Shown: piece by piece, positions 1 through 5,377 of the stretch | Layout: each line of letters opens with the position of its first letter | How positions within the stretch are numbered: position 1 is the first letter of the stretch | NCBI GenBank assembly: GCA_009839585.1 | Contig: VXPI01000280.1 | Location: forward strand, 1 to 5,377 | DNA length: 5,377 nt | Direction: 5' to 3' | Origin: Gammaproteobacteria bacterium | Lineage (GTDB): Bacteria > Pseudomonadota > Gammaproteobacteria > Arenicellales > Poriferihabitantaceae | The notes under the pieces: generated by a model | Told to the model about the DNA's origin: nothing | Seen by the model: the letters and a program-made list of their open reading frames with translations, nothing else | Databases searched by the model: none | Made by a program: the position numbers and the translations under genes

Positions 1-669
1 GGTGTACCACGCCCCGCCAATCAGTATGCCAATCCCGACTCCCGCCAGCAGGTTGTCAATGCGGGACCAGACCTGCCGGTCAAGGAGGGCAAACGCAACC
101 GCGGCGCCACCAATGGCAACGGTCAGGATGATTGCTCCCGTGCTTGAAGGCAATCCCGTAAAACGGGACAGAATATCGTGTAGCCCCTGACTGGCAAGAC
201 CCACATCGGAGAGTTGCCAGGTTGTCGGATCGTTGATATTCAGTCGGGCTATGGAAAGGATGCCGCGCAAGGTCATGTAAGCGGTTAATCCCATTACGAG
301 CAGCACAATCAGCGATTTGAGATTACCGCCCCCAAGGCGTACCACTGTTCTTTGCCCACAACCCGAAGCAATAGTCATGCCAATGCCGAACAACAGTCCA
401 CCGACAATATAACCAAGCCATGTAAAACTTGTTGTATGATAGATCGATTCTCCCAGATCAATGTTTCCTGTCAGATACATAATCTGTGTGACGATCAAGG
501 CAAGACCCATTGCCAGAAACCAGACCCTGAAACGAGTCAATGACCCCATGTTTATCCAGTCGCTGATCGCACCCATCGTGCAAAATTGTGTGCGGCTAGC
601 AATCGCACCAAAGAGCGTCGCACCGAAAAATCCGATGAGCGCAATTTTGTGAATGTGTTCGAGTTCCAT
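1..669 (-). CDS. YeeE/YedE (TsuA-like) sulfur/thiosulfate permease, N-terminal 223 residues, cut by window edge
   Basis: Polytopic inner-membrane protein of the YeeE/YedE (DUF395) family, whose TsuA members import thiosulfate. I translated it from the ATG at 669; the frame stays open to base 1, so the C-terminal part is missing. The two family signatures are visible: SRTQFCTMGAISDW (residues 25-38) and the Gly/Cys-rich GMTIASGCGQRTVVRLGGGN (97-116). Cys30 and Cys104 sit where the family keeps the cysteines that handle the sulfur substrate. Hydrophobic stretches lie around residues 9-24, 49-67, 85-102, 119-134, 179-196 and 207-220. Its start is 35 bp after the tusA-like stop, so the two are probably one operon, a pairing matching the yeeE-yeeD arrangement known elsewhere. 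No clear Shine-Dalgarno sequence precedes it, and no earlier in-frame ATG exists after the tusA stop. The family is clear; the exact substrate (thiosulfate or another sulfur compound) is inferred. Confidence 0.9.
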   Translation of the reverse strand, partial: MELEHIHKIALIGFFGATLFGAIASRTQFCTMGAISDWINMGSLTRFRVWFLAMGLALIVTQIMYLTGNIDLGESIYHTTSFTWLGYIVGGLLFGIGMTIASGCGQRTVVRLGGGNLKSLIVLLVMGLTAYMTLRGILSIARLNINDPTTWQLSDVGLASQGLHDILSRFTGLPSSTGAIILTVAIGGAAVAFALLDRQVWSRIDNLLAGVGIGILIGGAWYT

Positions 670-704
670 GTTTCTGATTCGATCAATCCGAAACGGCTGT
701 CCGG

Positions 705-935
705 TCAGGACTTCTCCAGGACAAAATGAAATTCATTGTCGGATGCTGTCGACTCAAGCAATTTATGGCCTGTCTGGTTGGCAAATGCCTCAAAATCACG
801 AACAGAGCCAGGGTCGGTAGCCAGAATTTTCAAGGTTTCACCAGACTTCATGCCGTTGATGGTTTTTTTGGCCTTGAGTATGGGTAGCGGGCAGTTCAGT
901 TTGCGCGCATCAAGCAACTGTGTTGTGTCGGTCAT
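705..935 (-). CDS. tusA: TusA/YeeD-family sulfur carrier (sulfurtransferase) protein
   Basis: Complete 76-residue cytoplasmic protein of the TusA (SirA/YeeD) family, which carries sulfane sulfur as a persulfide on a conserved cysteine. The family motif is present as LNCPLPILKAKKTI (residues 13-26), with Cys15 in the CPxP signature as the sulfur-binding residue. The second half shows the typical DPGSVRDFEAFANQTGH segment (41-57) and ends in a beta-strand-like EFHFVLEKS. Length matches the usual 75-80 residues. It lies directly upstream of the YeeE-type transporter on the same strand, so it probably accepts or relays sulfur derived from the imported substrate, as proposed for YeeD next to YeeE. 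It is divergent from soxB, suggesting a shared sulfur-oxidation role. The stretch before its ATG (AAGAATGAA) offers only a weak ribosome-binding match. It could equally be labelled yeeD; the symbol tusA is used for the family. Confidence 0.93.
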   Translation of the reverse strand: MTDTTQLLDARKLNCPLPILKAKKTINGMKSGETLKILATDPGSVRDFEAFANQTGHKLLESTASDNEFHFVLEKS

Positions 936-1103
936 TTCATTCTTGATGGTTTAGAAGTGAAATAGAGTACAAGACATCGATTACGGCCGAACCCGGGCTT
1001 CCTATGTACAACGATCATCCAATAGCAAATATATTGCAACCGGTTATCGATGAATTGTGAGATTAATCGTTTCAATTATATTGCACAAAATGGACTCGAT
1101 TTC

Positions 1104-1121
1104 ATATCCACAAATGGATAT
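1104..1121. promoter_or_regulatory. 7-bp inverted repeat, candidate operator
   Basis: ATATCCA (1104-1110) and TGGATAT (1115-1121) are perfect inverted copies separated by CAAA. The site lies near the middle of the divergent region, about 110 bp upstream of the soxB extended -10 candidate. The sequence is directly visible. A role as binding site for a regulator acting on either direction is only inferred; sox clusters are commonly controlled by ArsR-type or other repressors, but no regulator gene is in this window. The T-poor flank argues against it being a terminator. Confidence 0.35.
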
Positions 1122-1226
1122 TCTTGCTTCAATGAAACGAAATATATGCAATCAGGCGTTTTGGATTCCAATGCACAGGCTGGGAAACCATGGATACCCC
1201 GGTGTGAGTTTTTGAAAATAGGCTTG

Positions 1227-1235
1227 TGCTACACT
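1227..1235 (+). promoter_or_regulatory. Candidate extended -10 promoter element for soxB
   Basis: TGCTACACT reads as an extended -10 element (TG at 1227-1228, one base, then TACACT at 1230-1235, four of six matches to TATAAT). No good -35 lies at the normal 16-18 bp spacing; TTGAAA at 1212-1217 is too close (12 bp). A start near 1241-1243 would give a soxB leader of about 75 bases. This is a pattern match only. Confidence 0.35.
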
Positions 1236-1316
1236 TTGTCATGAAAATATGCTGCATGGTGCCGGTAAACCGTGTGAAGCACCCTTGTCTAATCAACCTA
1301 TGGTAAACCAACGAAC

Positions 1317-3221
1317 ATGACTTCCCGTCGTTCTTTTCTAAAATTGATCGGTGCTGCGGCAACGGGTTCCTTGGCTGCAGAATATGCCCACCTCTGGCAG
1401 CAGGATGCTTTCGCTGAGACACTTGACCAACTGTACGACCTTCCGCTAGCGGGAGAGGTGCGTATTCTCCATACTACGGATATCCATGCTCAGCTATTGC
1501 CCATTTACTTTCGGGAACCCAATGTCAATCTTGGCATTGGATCTGCTGAGGGCAAGCTACCACACCGCGTAGGCCGTGCACTGCTTGACAGTGCGGATAT
1601 TCGAGCAGGCACCATGGAAGCCTATGCTTTCACCTATCTGGATTTCGAGGCCAATGCCAGAAAATACGGAAGGATGGGAGGGGTGGCAAACCTTGCGACC
1701 CTGTACAGGTTATTGAGAGAGCAAGCCGGCGCTGAACGGGTTTTGACTTTGGATGGTGGAGATTTGTGGCAAGGTTCTGCAACGTCATTATGGACACGAG
1801 GGCGCGATATGGTTGAGGTTTCCAATCTGCTGGGCATCGATATTATGACCGGGCACTGGGAATTTACCTACCATCAGCATGAAACCCTGTCGAACATTCA
1901 GGCATTCAACGGTGAATTTATTGCCCAGAACGTACGCATTAAGGAGGATAGTTTATTTGAAGATGCCTACTTTGAAATGGCGGGAGAGTTCAACGGTATC
2001 GGTCTTTATGATGAAGACAACGGGATTCCGTTTAAGCCGTACACGATTCGGGATGTCGCCGGATATCGCATAGCAGTGATCGGGCAGGCTTTCCCCCGCA
2101 CTGCCAACGCAAATCCCCAGGGGTTTATCCCGGATTGGACTTTTGGAATTCGCGAAGATGAACTGATCGAATTGATTGACCGGATCAATGACGATGAATC
2201 TCCGGATGCCCTTATCCTCCTCTCTCACAACGGCATGGACGTCGATCTCAAGCTTGCATCAAGAGTCAACGGCATCGATGCCATATTAGGTGGTCACACC
2301 CATGATGGAATCCCGGTGCCGGTTGAAGTCAGTACTCCTGATGGAGGCAGTTGTCTGGTTACGAACGCCGGAACCAACGGCAAGTTTGTTGGAGTACTGG
2401 ATATCAGGCTGGGAGATGGAAGCGAACGGGGGGTGGCCTATCACTTGCTTCCCATATTCGACTCATTGCTTGAATCCGACCCTGATATGTCCAGGTTGGT
2501 GTCATCGATAAGGTCTCAAATTTACCAGGATTCGGTTGTCGAGAGCCGCGCACCAGACCACAAGGTGCATCCGGCTCGCTTGGGTGCACGCTATGACGAC
2601 ATTCTCTCGGAGAAACTCGCCTTGGCAGATCGAACCTTGTACCGGAGGGGAAATTTCATGGGTACATGGGATCAGTTAATCTGCGATGCACTTGTTCATG
2701 AGTACGATGCCCAGATTGCCCTGTCTCCGGGTTTTCGATGGGGCACGACCGTGCTTGAGGGCGAATGGATCACCATGGAAGACGTGATGACACAAACTGC
2801 AATGACCTATGGCGAGACATATGTTCAAGAGATGACAGGTGAGACATTGTTAACCATTCTGGAAGCCGTTGCCGACAACCTGTTTGACCCGGATCCCTAT
2901 CTGCAGGCGGGCGGTGACATGGCCAGAGTCTCGGGTATGCATTACTCGTTCGATCCATCAAGACCCTTGCTGGAAAGAATCACTGAAGCGTTTCTGGATA
3001 GTGGAGAAAGCATAACCGCCGACGGAGCCTATACAGTAGCGGGTTGGGGCGTTGTGGGCGATTACCCGGATGGAAGATTGATTTGGGATATTGTGCGTGA
3101 TTATCTTGTTTCAGAGCGTGGCGATGACAACGTCATACGTATTCCAAAAATGTACCATCCAACACTGATTGGTGTCTCGAACAATCCCGGGATCAAGGAT
3201 TACGAAGGAGTTCTAATCTAG
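1317..3221 (+). CDS. soxB: SoxB, Tat-exported thiosulfohydrolase of the Sox pathway
   Basis: Periplasmic enzyme that hydrolyses the sulfone sulfur from SoxYZ-bound thiosulfate, releasing sulfate; it belongs to the dinuclear-metal metallophosphoesterase/5'-nucleotidase superfamily. The N-terminus carries a twin-arginine signal (SRRSFLK, residues 3-9) with a plausible cleavage after AFA (31-33). Metallophosphoesterase motifs follow in order: TTDIHAQ (Asp55, His57), DGGDLWQGSATSLWTRG (Asp149), the SoxB-type GHWEFTY (His180) in place of the usual GNHE, LLSHNGMD (His304) and ILGGHTHDG (His327, His329). The C-terminal nucleotidase-like domain has SoxB hallmarks YRRGNFMGTWDQL (442-454), SPGFRWGT (470-477) and LFDPDPYLQAGGDM (522-535). 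At 634 residues it is longer than the roughly 560-570 I recall for well-known SoxB proteins. The ATG at 1317 is the only ATG start: an in-frame TAA lies at 1290. No Shine-Dalgarno sequence is evident. No other sox gene is in the window, so its SoxYZ and SoxAX partners must be encoded elsewhere. Confidence 0.96.
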   Translation: MTSRRSFLKLIGAAATGSLAAEYAHLWQQDAFAETLDQLYDLPLAGEVRILHTTDIHAQLLPIYFREPNVNLGIGSAEGKLPHRVGRALLDSADIRAGTMEAYAFTYLDFEANARKYGRMGGVANLATLYRLLREQAGAERVLTLDGGDLWQGSATSLWTRGRDMVEVSNLLGIDIMTGHWEFTYHQHETLSNIQAFNGEFIAQNVRIKEDSLFEDAYFEMAGEFNGIGLYDEDNGIPFKPYTIRDVAGYRIAVIGQAFPRTANANPQGFIPDWTFGIREDELIELIDRINDDESPDALILLSHNGMDVDLKLASRVNGIDAILGGHTHDGIPVPVEVSTPDGGSCLVTNAGTNGKFVGVLDIRLGDGSERGVAYHLLPIFDSLLESDPDMSRLVSSIRSQIYQDSVVESRAPDHKVHPARLGARYDDILSEKLALADRTLYRRGNFMGTWDQLICDALVHEYDAQIALSPGFRWGTTVLEGEWITMEDVMTQTAMTYGETYVQEMTGETLLTILEAVADNLFDPDPYLQAGGDMARVSGMHYSFDPSRPLLERITEAFLDSGESITADGAYTVAGWGVVGDYPDGRLIWDIVRDYLVSERGDDNVIRIPKMYHPTLIGVSNNPGIKDYEGVLI

Positions 3222-3246
3222 TTTCGCACATAAACGATGTTTTTCA
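3222..3246. other. Short convergent gap between soxB and the DUF262-DUF1524 gene
   Basis: Only 25 bases separate the two converging stop codons. There is no strong hairpin: the best pairing is ACAT with ATGT around a 5-base loop before a short T run at 3238-3244, too weak to call a terminator. Transcripts from the two sides would be expected to overlap or to end inside the opposite gene. Confidence 0.6.
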
Positions 3247-4962
3247 TTAGGCATCAATTCTCCAAATGGATGATGCAATGTCTGCCATTTTCTTTTGCCG
3301 TGAATCAATCTTTTGCTCAGACCATTTATCATAATATTCCGCAACGGTTTGAGTAATACGAAATTCACTTGAACGGTATCTTTCACGTTTTATCGAATAG
3401 TCAGAGTTGCCGATTGATTTATTTTTTCTGGTTTCGAGTAAAGTCATGTTGCCAAGGCGGTAAATTAGTCGATCCAGTTTTGATTCATCAAAGCCAGGCC
3501 AAACATCGCTTGTATTCTCAGGCAGAATGTGTTCGAGGCTATACACTGAACTCTCAGTATCAAGCACTTTTTCACTGAGTTGGCGTTCAATCCTTGACAA
3601 AATATATTTCACAACTTTTTTGTTTCTGCCACTGGTTGTCTTGAGTTCTTTTTGCGAGAAAGCGGCTTTGAACGTTCCATCATCAGGATATACCGGAGTT
3701 AAGGCAGTTATCACGTCACGAGGTCTATCGTAAAATCTATTTGTTACCTTTTGGGCTACATCGTTATACAGGTTTTCCTGATCATGAGTTTGTAAGTTGC
3801 AGATTACGTTATAACGAAATGAAACAACAGATACAGCTCGCAAAATCTGAATGAAGCCATTTCGATCAGTATCAAAAAATGCATTATGGCAGGCCATAAG
3901 CATTGCGTATGGCTGTCGGACATAGAACATCAATAGTTGCTCAAGAGCCTCTCTTTCTCGTTCATTCCAAAATGATTCGCCTGGATCCCTAAGTGCAGCA
4001 TAAATGTCAGCTGAGTGGTCTAGATCTCGAAGCAACTGAAATGCGCTTTCACGGTTGTCAATGCTTCGGCGTATGGTTTTGAATAAATGTGCCTTACGCA
4101 CCAATTTGTTTCTGCTATTCCAGTAAATTCTGAGAAATTCAGGAAAACTCTCACTGCCTAACAGCCCAACTATGCGCTCCCAATGATCTTCAATTGTCTT
4201 GAGTTCAGACTCGTGTCGATTCGGCGTACAAATTATTGAAAACAGATAATTCTTAAGCAGGTCAGTCGCCGATAAACGAACTCCGCGAGCATTCAGGGTT
4301 TCAAAAACGGTAAATGCATTCAATTCGTTGTTGACTGTGATAACTGTAAAGAAAAAACGGTCTGCCAGCACTTCAAGCATGCCTGCAAATTTTTCTCCAC
4401 CATTCGGTTCAGTTCTAAAATGAGATTCAATTTTATTTTTGAACCAAATGAATGCTTTGCGCAACCGGTGTTCAGAACTATTGAGATTTCTTTGTGGCAA
4501 GTGCGCCAACGGCACGAGATGGTTTTGATAAAAACGGTTGTTGTGGCGATTCAACTCAAGTTTGGGCTGTGATACTAATGTGACAGGATCAATATAGCCA
4601 ATATAATTCCGTTGGAGTTGTTCCACTCGACTCATGTTGTTTTGGGGATCTTGTCCAGATTGAATCAAATCCTTGAGATAGGATAAACCGGACAAGACGA
4701 TCAAGCTAATTGTGGTTAATCTCTGCTGGCCATCGATAATCTCAAACCTCTTGCTGTCTGATGACTGCAATACCAAGTAGCCCATATAGTGAGCAGGGTC
4801 GCCATCCTCTTCAAGCATCACTAATATATCCATCCATAAATCATCCCACTCGTCCTGTTCCCATGAATAGTCTCGTTGAAATCTGGGAACATGATAGCTC
4901 AGTCCATTTCCGAATATTTGCCTGAACGTCTGGTTTGATGTATTGAAATTGATTGTGGTCAT
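3247..4962 (-). CDS. Fused DUF262-DUF1524 (GmrSD-type) nuclease, probable defence protein
   Basis: Cytoplasmic protein of the GmrSD type, in which an N-terminal DUF262 (ParB/Srx-like NTPase, GmrS) is joined to a C-terminal DUF1524 His-Me-finger/HNH nuclease (GmrD). Known GmrSD enzymes are type IV restriction systems cleaving modified phage DNA. Numbering from the chosen start, DUF262 motifs are VPRFQRDYSW (25-34), YMGYLVLQ (59-66), the nucleotide-site signature IIDGQQRLTT (75-84) and FETLNARGVRLSATDLLKN (220-238). A helical middle follows, then DUF1524 with SLEHILP (475-481, catalytic His478), RLGNMTLLETRKNKSIGN (502-519) and Lys525. Both halves look intact, so it is probably active. An ATG 48 bases upstream (5010) gives 587 residues. 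I prefer 4962 (571 residues) because DUF262 proteins usually begin near MTTINF and the extra 16 residues match nothing; neither start has a Shine-Dalgarno. The gene stands alone and appears AT-richer than soxB, suggesting acquisition. The actual target is unknown. Confidence 0.9.
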   Translation of the reverse strand: MTTINFNTSNQTFRQIFGNGLSYHVPRFQRDYSWEQDEWDDLWMDILVMLEEDGDPAHYMGYLVLQSSDSKRFEIIDGQQRLTTISLIVLSGLSYLKDLIQSGQDPQNNMSRVEQLQRNYIGYIDPVTLVSQPKLELNRHNNRFYQNHLVPLAHLPQRNLNSSEHRLRKAFIWFKNKIESHFRTEPNGGEKFAGMLEVLADRFFFTVITVNNELNAFTVFETLNARGVRLSATDLLKNYLFSIICTPNRHESELKTIEDHWERIVGLLGSESFPEFLRIYWNSRNKLVRKAHLFKTIRRSIDNRESAFQLLRDLDHSADIYAALRDPGESFWNEREREALEQLLMFYVRQPYAMLMACHNAFFDTDRNGFIQILRAVSVVSFRYNVICNLQTHDQENLYNDVAQKVTNRFYDRPRDVITALTPVYPDDGTFKAAFSQKELKTTSGRNKKVVKYILSRIERQLSEKVLDTESSVYSLEHILPENTSDVWPGFDESKLDRLIYRLGNMTLLETRKNKSIGNSDYSIKRERYRSSEFRITQTVAEYYDKWSEQKIDSRQKKMADIASSIWRIDA

Positions 4963-5107
4963 TGGCTGTTTTATTTGCTGTGTATTCGTCAGAAACCAGT
5001 CAGACTTCATATTGCTTTTAACAAAGCGCTATGGATTCAGTTCCCAAGTTCGTCAGAGAAATCGATAATTCACTTTTGTTCAATGGAGTTCAACATCAAC
5101 CATACAA

Positions 5108-5137
5108 ATAATCTAATCTGGCAAATGATATTCTCAA
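5108..5137 (-). promoter_or_regulatory. Candidate sigma-70 promoter for the DUF262-DUF1524 gene
   Basis: On the minus strand, TTGAGA (5137-5132) and GATTAT (5113-5108) are spaced by 18 bp, each matching the consensus at four to five positions. It would start transcription near 5101, giving a leader of about 90-140 bases. A perfect TTGACA lies further out (5201-5196) but has no good -10 at proper spacing. Pattern match only. Confidence 0.3.
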
Positions 5138-5230
5138 GTTTTGGAATTCAAGGTCTCCAACTCGATCATTGAGAAATCAGCTTGGGACGCGAGCTTGTCA
5201 AAAATCCACCACCATAACAATTACGCAATT

Positions 5231-5250
5231 TACCAGAAATTACCAGAAAT
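5231..5250. repeat. Two tandem copies of a 10-bp unit, TACCAGAAAT
   Basis: TACCAGAAAT occurs at 5231-5240 and again at 5241-5250, followed by a partial third TAC. The copies are identical. They sit immediately before the 22-bp tandem repeat, so both belong to one short repeat block at the edge of the nuclease upstream region. Confidence 0.85.
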
Positions 5251-5254
5251 TACT

Positions 5255-5298
5255 GCCACGCAAAGGTCTTGCATCGGCCACGCAAAGGTCTTGCACCG
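5255..5298. repeat. Two tandem copies of a 22-bp unit
   Basis: GCCACGCAAAGGTCTTGCA is present at 5255-5273 and 5277-5295. Including the trailing triplets TCG and CCG, the 22-bp units (5255-5276 and 5277-5298) differ at one base. Each copy contains an imperfect palindrome, GCAA...TTGC. Repeats of about 20 bp near the ends are known in some insertion sequences such as the IS21 family; that link is a hypothesis, since no transposase is seen in this window. Confidence 0.9.
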
Positions 5299-5305
5299 CC
5301 GGCGG
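5296..5305. repeat. Perfect 10-bp GC palindrome CCGCCGGCGG
   Basis: CCGCCGGCGG equals its own reverse complement and overlaps the last three bases of the second 22-bp repeat. It is the most GC-rich point in this region and marks the shift to GC-richer sequence up to the window edge. Function unknown. Confidence 0.6.
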
Positions 5306-5377
5306 AAGTCGGGTAGCATTGTCTGCAATAGTGCGGCAACTGCCTAGTGTTGCGAACCAATGCACCTGTGCCGACCC

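Larger units (their letters stand above)
936..1316. other. Divergent intergenic region between tusA-like gene and soxB (381 bp)
   Basis: No convincing gene is seen here: the open frames on both strands are short, have atypical composition and match no family I recognise. The region must hold the outward promoters of the tusA/yeeE unit (minus strand) and soxB (plus strand). It is AT-rich in its middle and contains a 7-bp inverted repeat at 1104-1121, an 8-bp inverted repeat with distant arms (1067-1074 and 1133-1140), three TATATTGCA-like copies and an extended -10 candidate near soxB. I could not pick a convincing minus-strand -35/-10 pair for the tusA-like gene. Confidence 0.7.
4963..5377. 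other. Upstream region of the DUF262-DUF1524 gene, without a supported gene
   Basis: About 415 bases with no convincing coding sequence on either strand. The part nearest the nuclease gene (4963-5200) is AT-rich and should hold its promoter. From about 5230 the character changes: two kinds of short tandem repeat, then a GC-rich palindrome and GC-richer sequence to the window edge. A minus-strand frame is open from the right edge to a TAA at 5240-5242 (45 codons), but its translation is not recognisable and it runs through the repeats. Confidence 0.6.

Noticed and set aside
2..652. Plus-strand open frames in the first 650 bases
   Set aside because: They are antisense to the YeeE-type transporter, whose minus-strand translation shows clear family motifs.
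1050..1244. 64-codon plus-strand frame in the tus/sox intergenic region
   Set aside because: No family resemblance and no ribosome-binding site, and it spans the inverted repeats and the promoter candidate; treated as chance.
1129..1422. 97-codon minus-strand open frame across the start of soxB
   Set aside because: It overlaps the soxB signal-peptide region antisense, has no recognisable motif, and its composition is that of a shadow frame.
3228..3244. Possible bidirectional terminator between soxB and the nuclease gene
   Set aside because: The only hairpin has a 4-bp AT-rich stem (ACAT/ATGT), too weak to support a terminator call.
5196..5201. Perfect minus-strand TTGACA as -35 of the nuclease promoter
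   Set aside because: At 17-18 bp downstream the sequence is GATTTC/ATTTCT, a poor -10, so the TTGAGA/GATTAT pair is preferred, though also weak.
5255..5298. CRISPR-like repeats
   Set aside because: Only two copies in direct tandem, with a 3-base gap between the 19-bp cores, so there are no spacer-sized unique sequences and no cas gene.
5240..5377. Minus-strand frame open from the right window edge, possibly the end of a transposase
   Set aside because: The 45 codons run through the tandem repeats and show no recognisable transposase or other motif.

Overview
The window looks like a chromosomal segment of a sulfur-oxidising proteobacterium, plausibly a gammaproteobacterium. The organism call is an inference. 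It rests on a SoxB thiosulfohydrolase standing alone, without soxXYZA or soxCD beside it in this window, and on a YeeE/TusA sulfur-uptake pair facing away from it.

Layout: bases 1-935 (minus strand) hold a two-gene sulfur unit read from right to left. A small TusA-type sulfur carrier (705-935) is followed 35 bp later by a YeeE/YedE (TsuA-like) membrane transporter (669 down to the left edge, truncated by the window). Bases 936-1316 are a 381-bp divergent intergenic region with no convincing gene, containing several AT-rich repeats and one extended -10 promoter candidate. Bases 1317-3221 (plus strand) encode a complete, Tat-exported SoxB. After only 25 bp, a convergent minus-strand gene (3247-4962) encodes a fused DUF262-DUF1524 protein of the GmrSD nuclease type, probably a defence gene. 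Bases 4963-5377 are its upstream region. They contain a likely promoter area and, further out, two short tandem repeats (10-bp and 22-bp units) plus a perfect GC-rich palindrome, possibly the edge of a mobile element lying outside the window.

Functionally, the left two thirds form a coherent thiosulfate/sulfane-sulfur module. SoxB works in the periplasm, releasing sulfate from SoxYZ-bound thiosulfate. The YeeE-type permease would bring thiosulfate (or a related sulfur species) into the cytoplasm, where TusA carries the sulfane sulfur as a persulfide. The right third is more AT-rich in the lines I sampled (about 35-48% GC against about 47-60% in soxB) and functionally unrelated, as expected for an acquired defence gene beside a metabolic locus. 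No RNA genes, CRISPR arrays or complete insertion sequences were seen. I found no previously undescribed system that I can defend. The most unusual items are the solitary GmrSD-like gene with repeats upstream and the repeat-rich sox/tus intergenic region.
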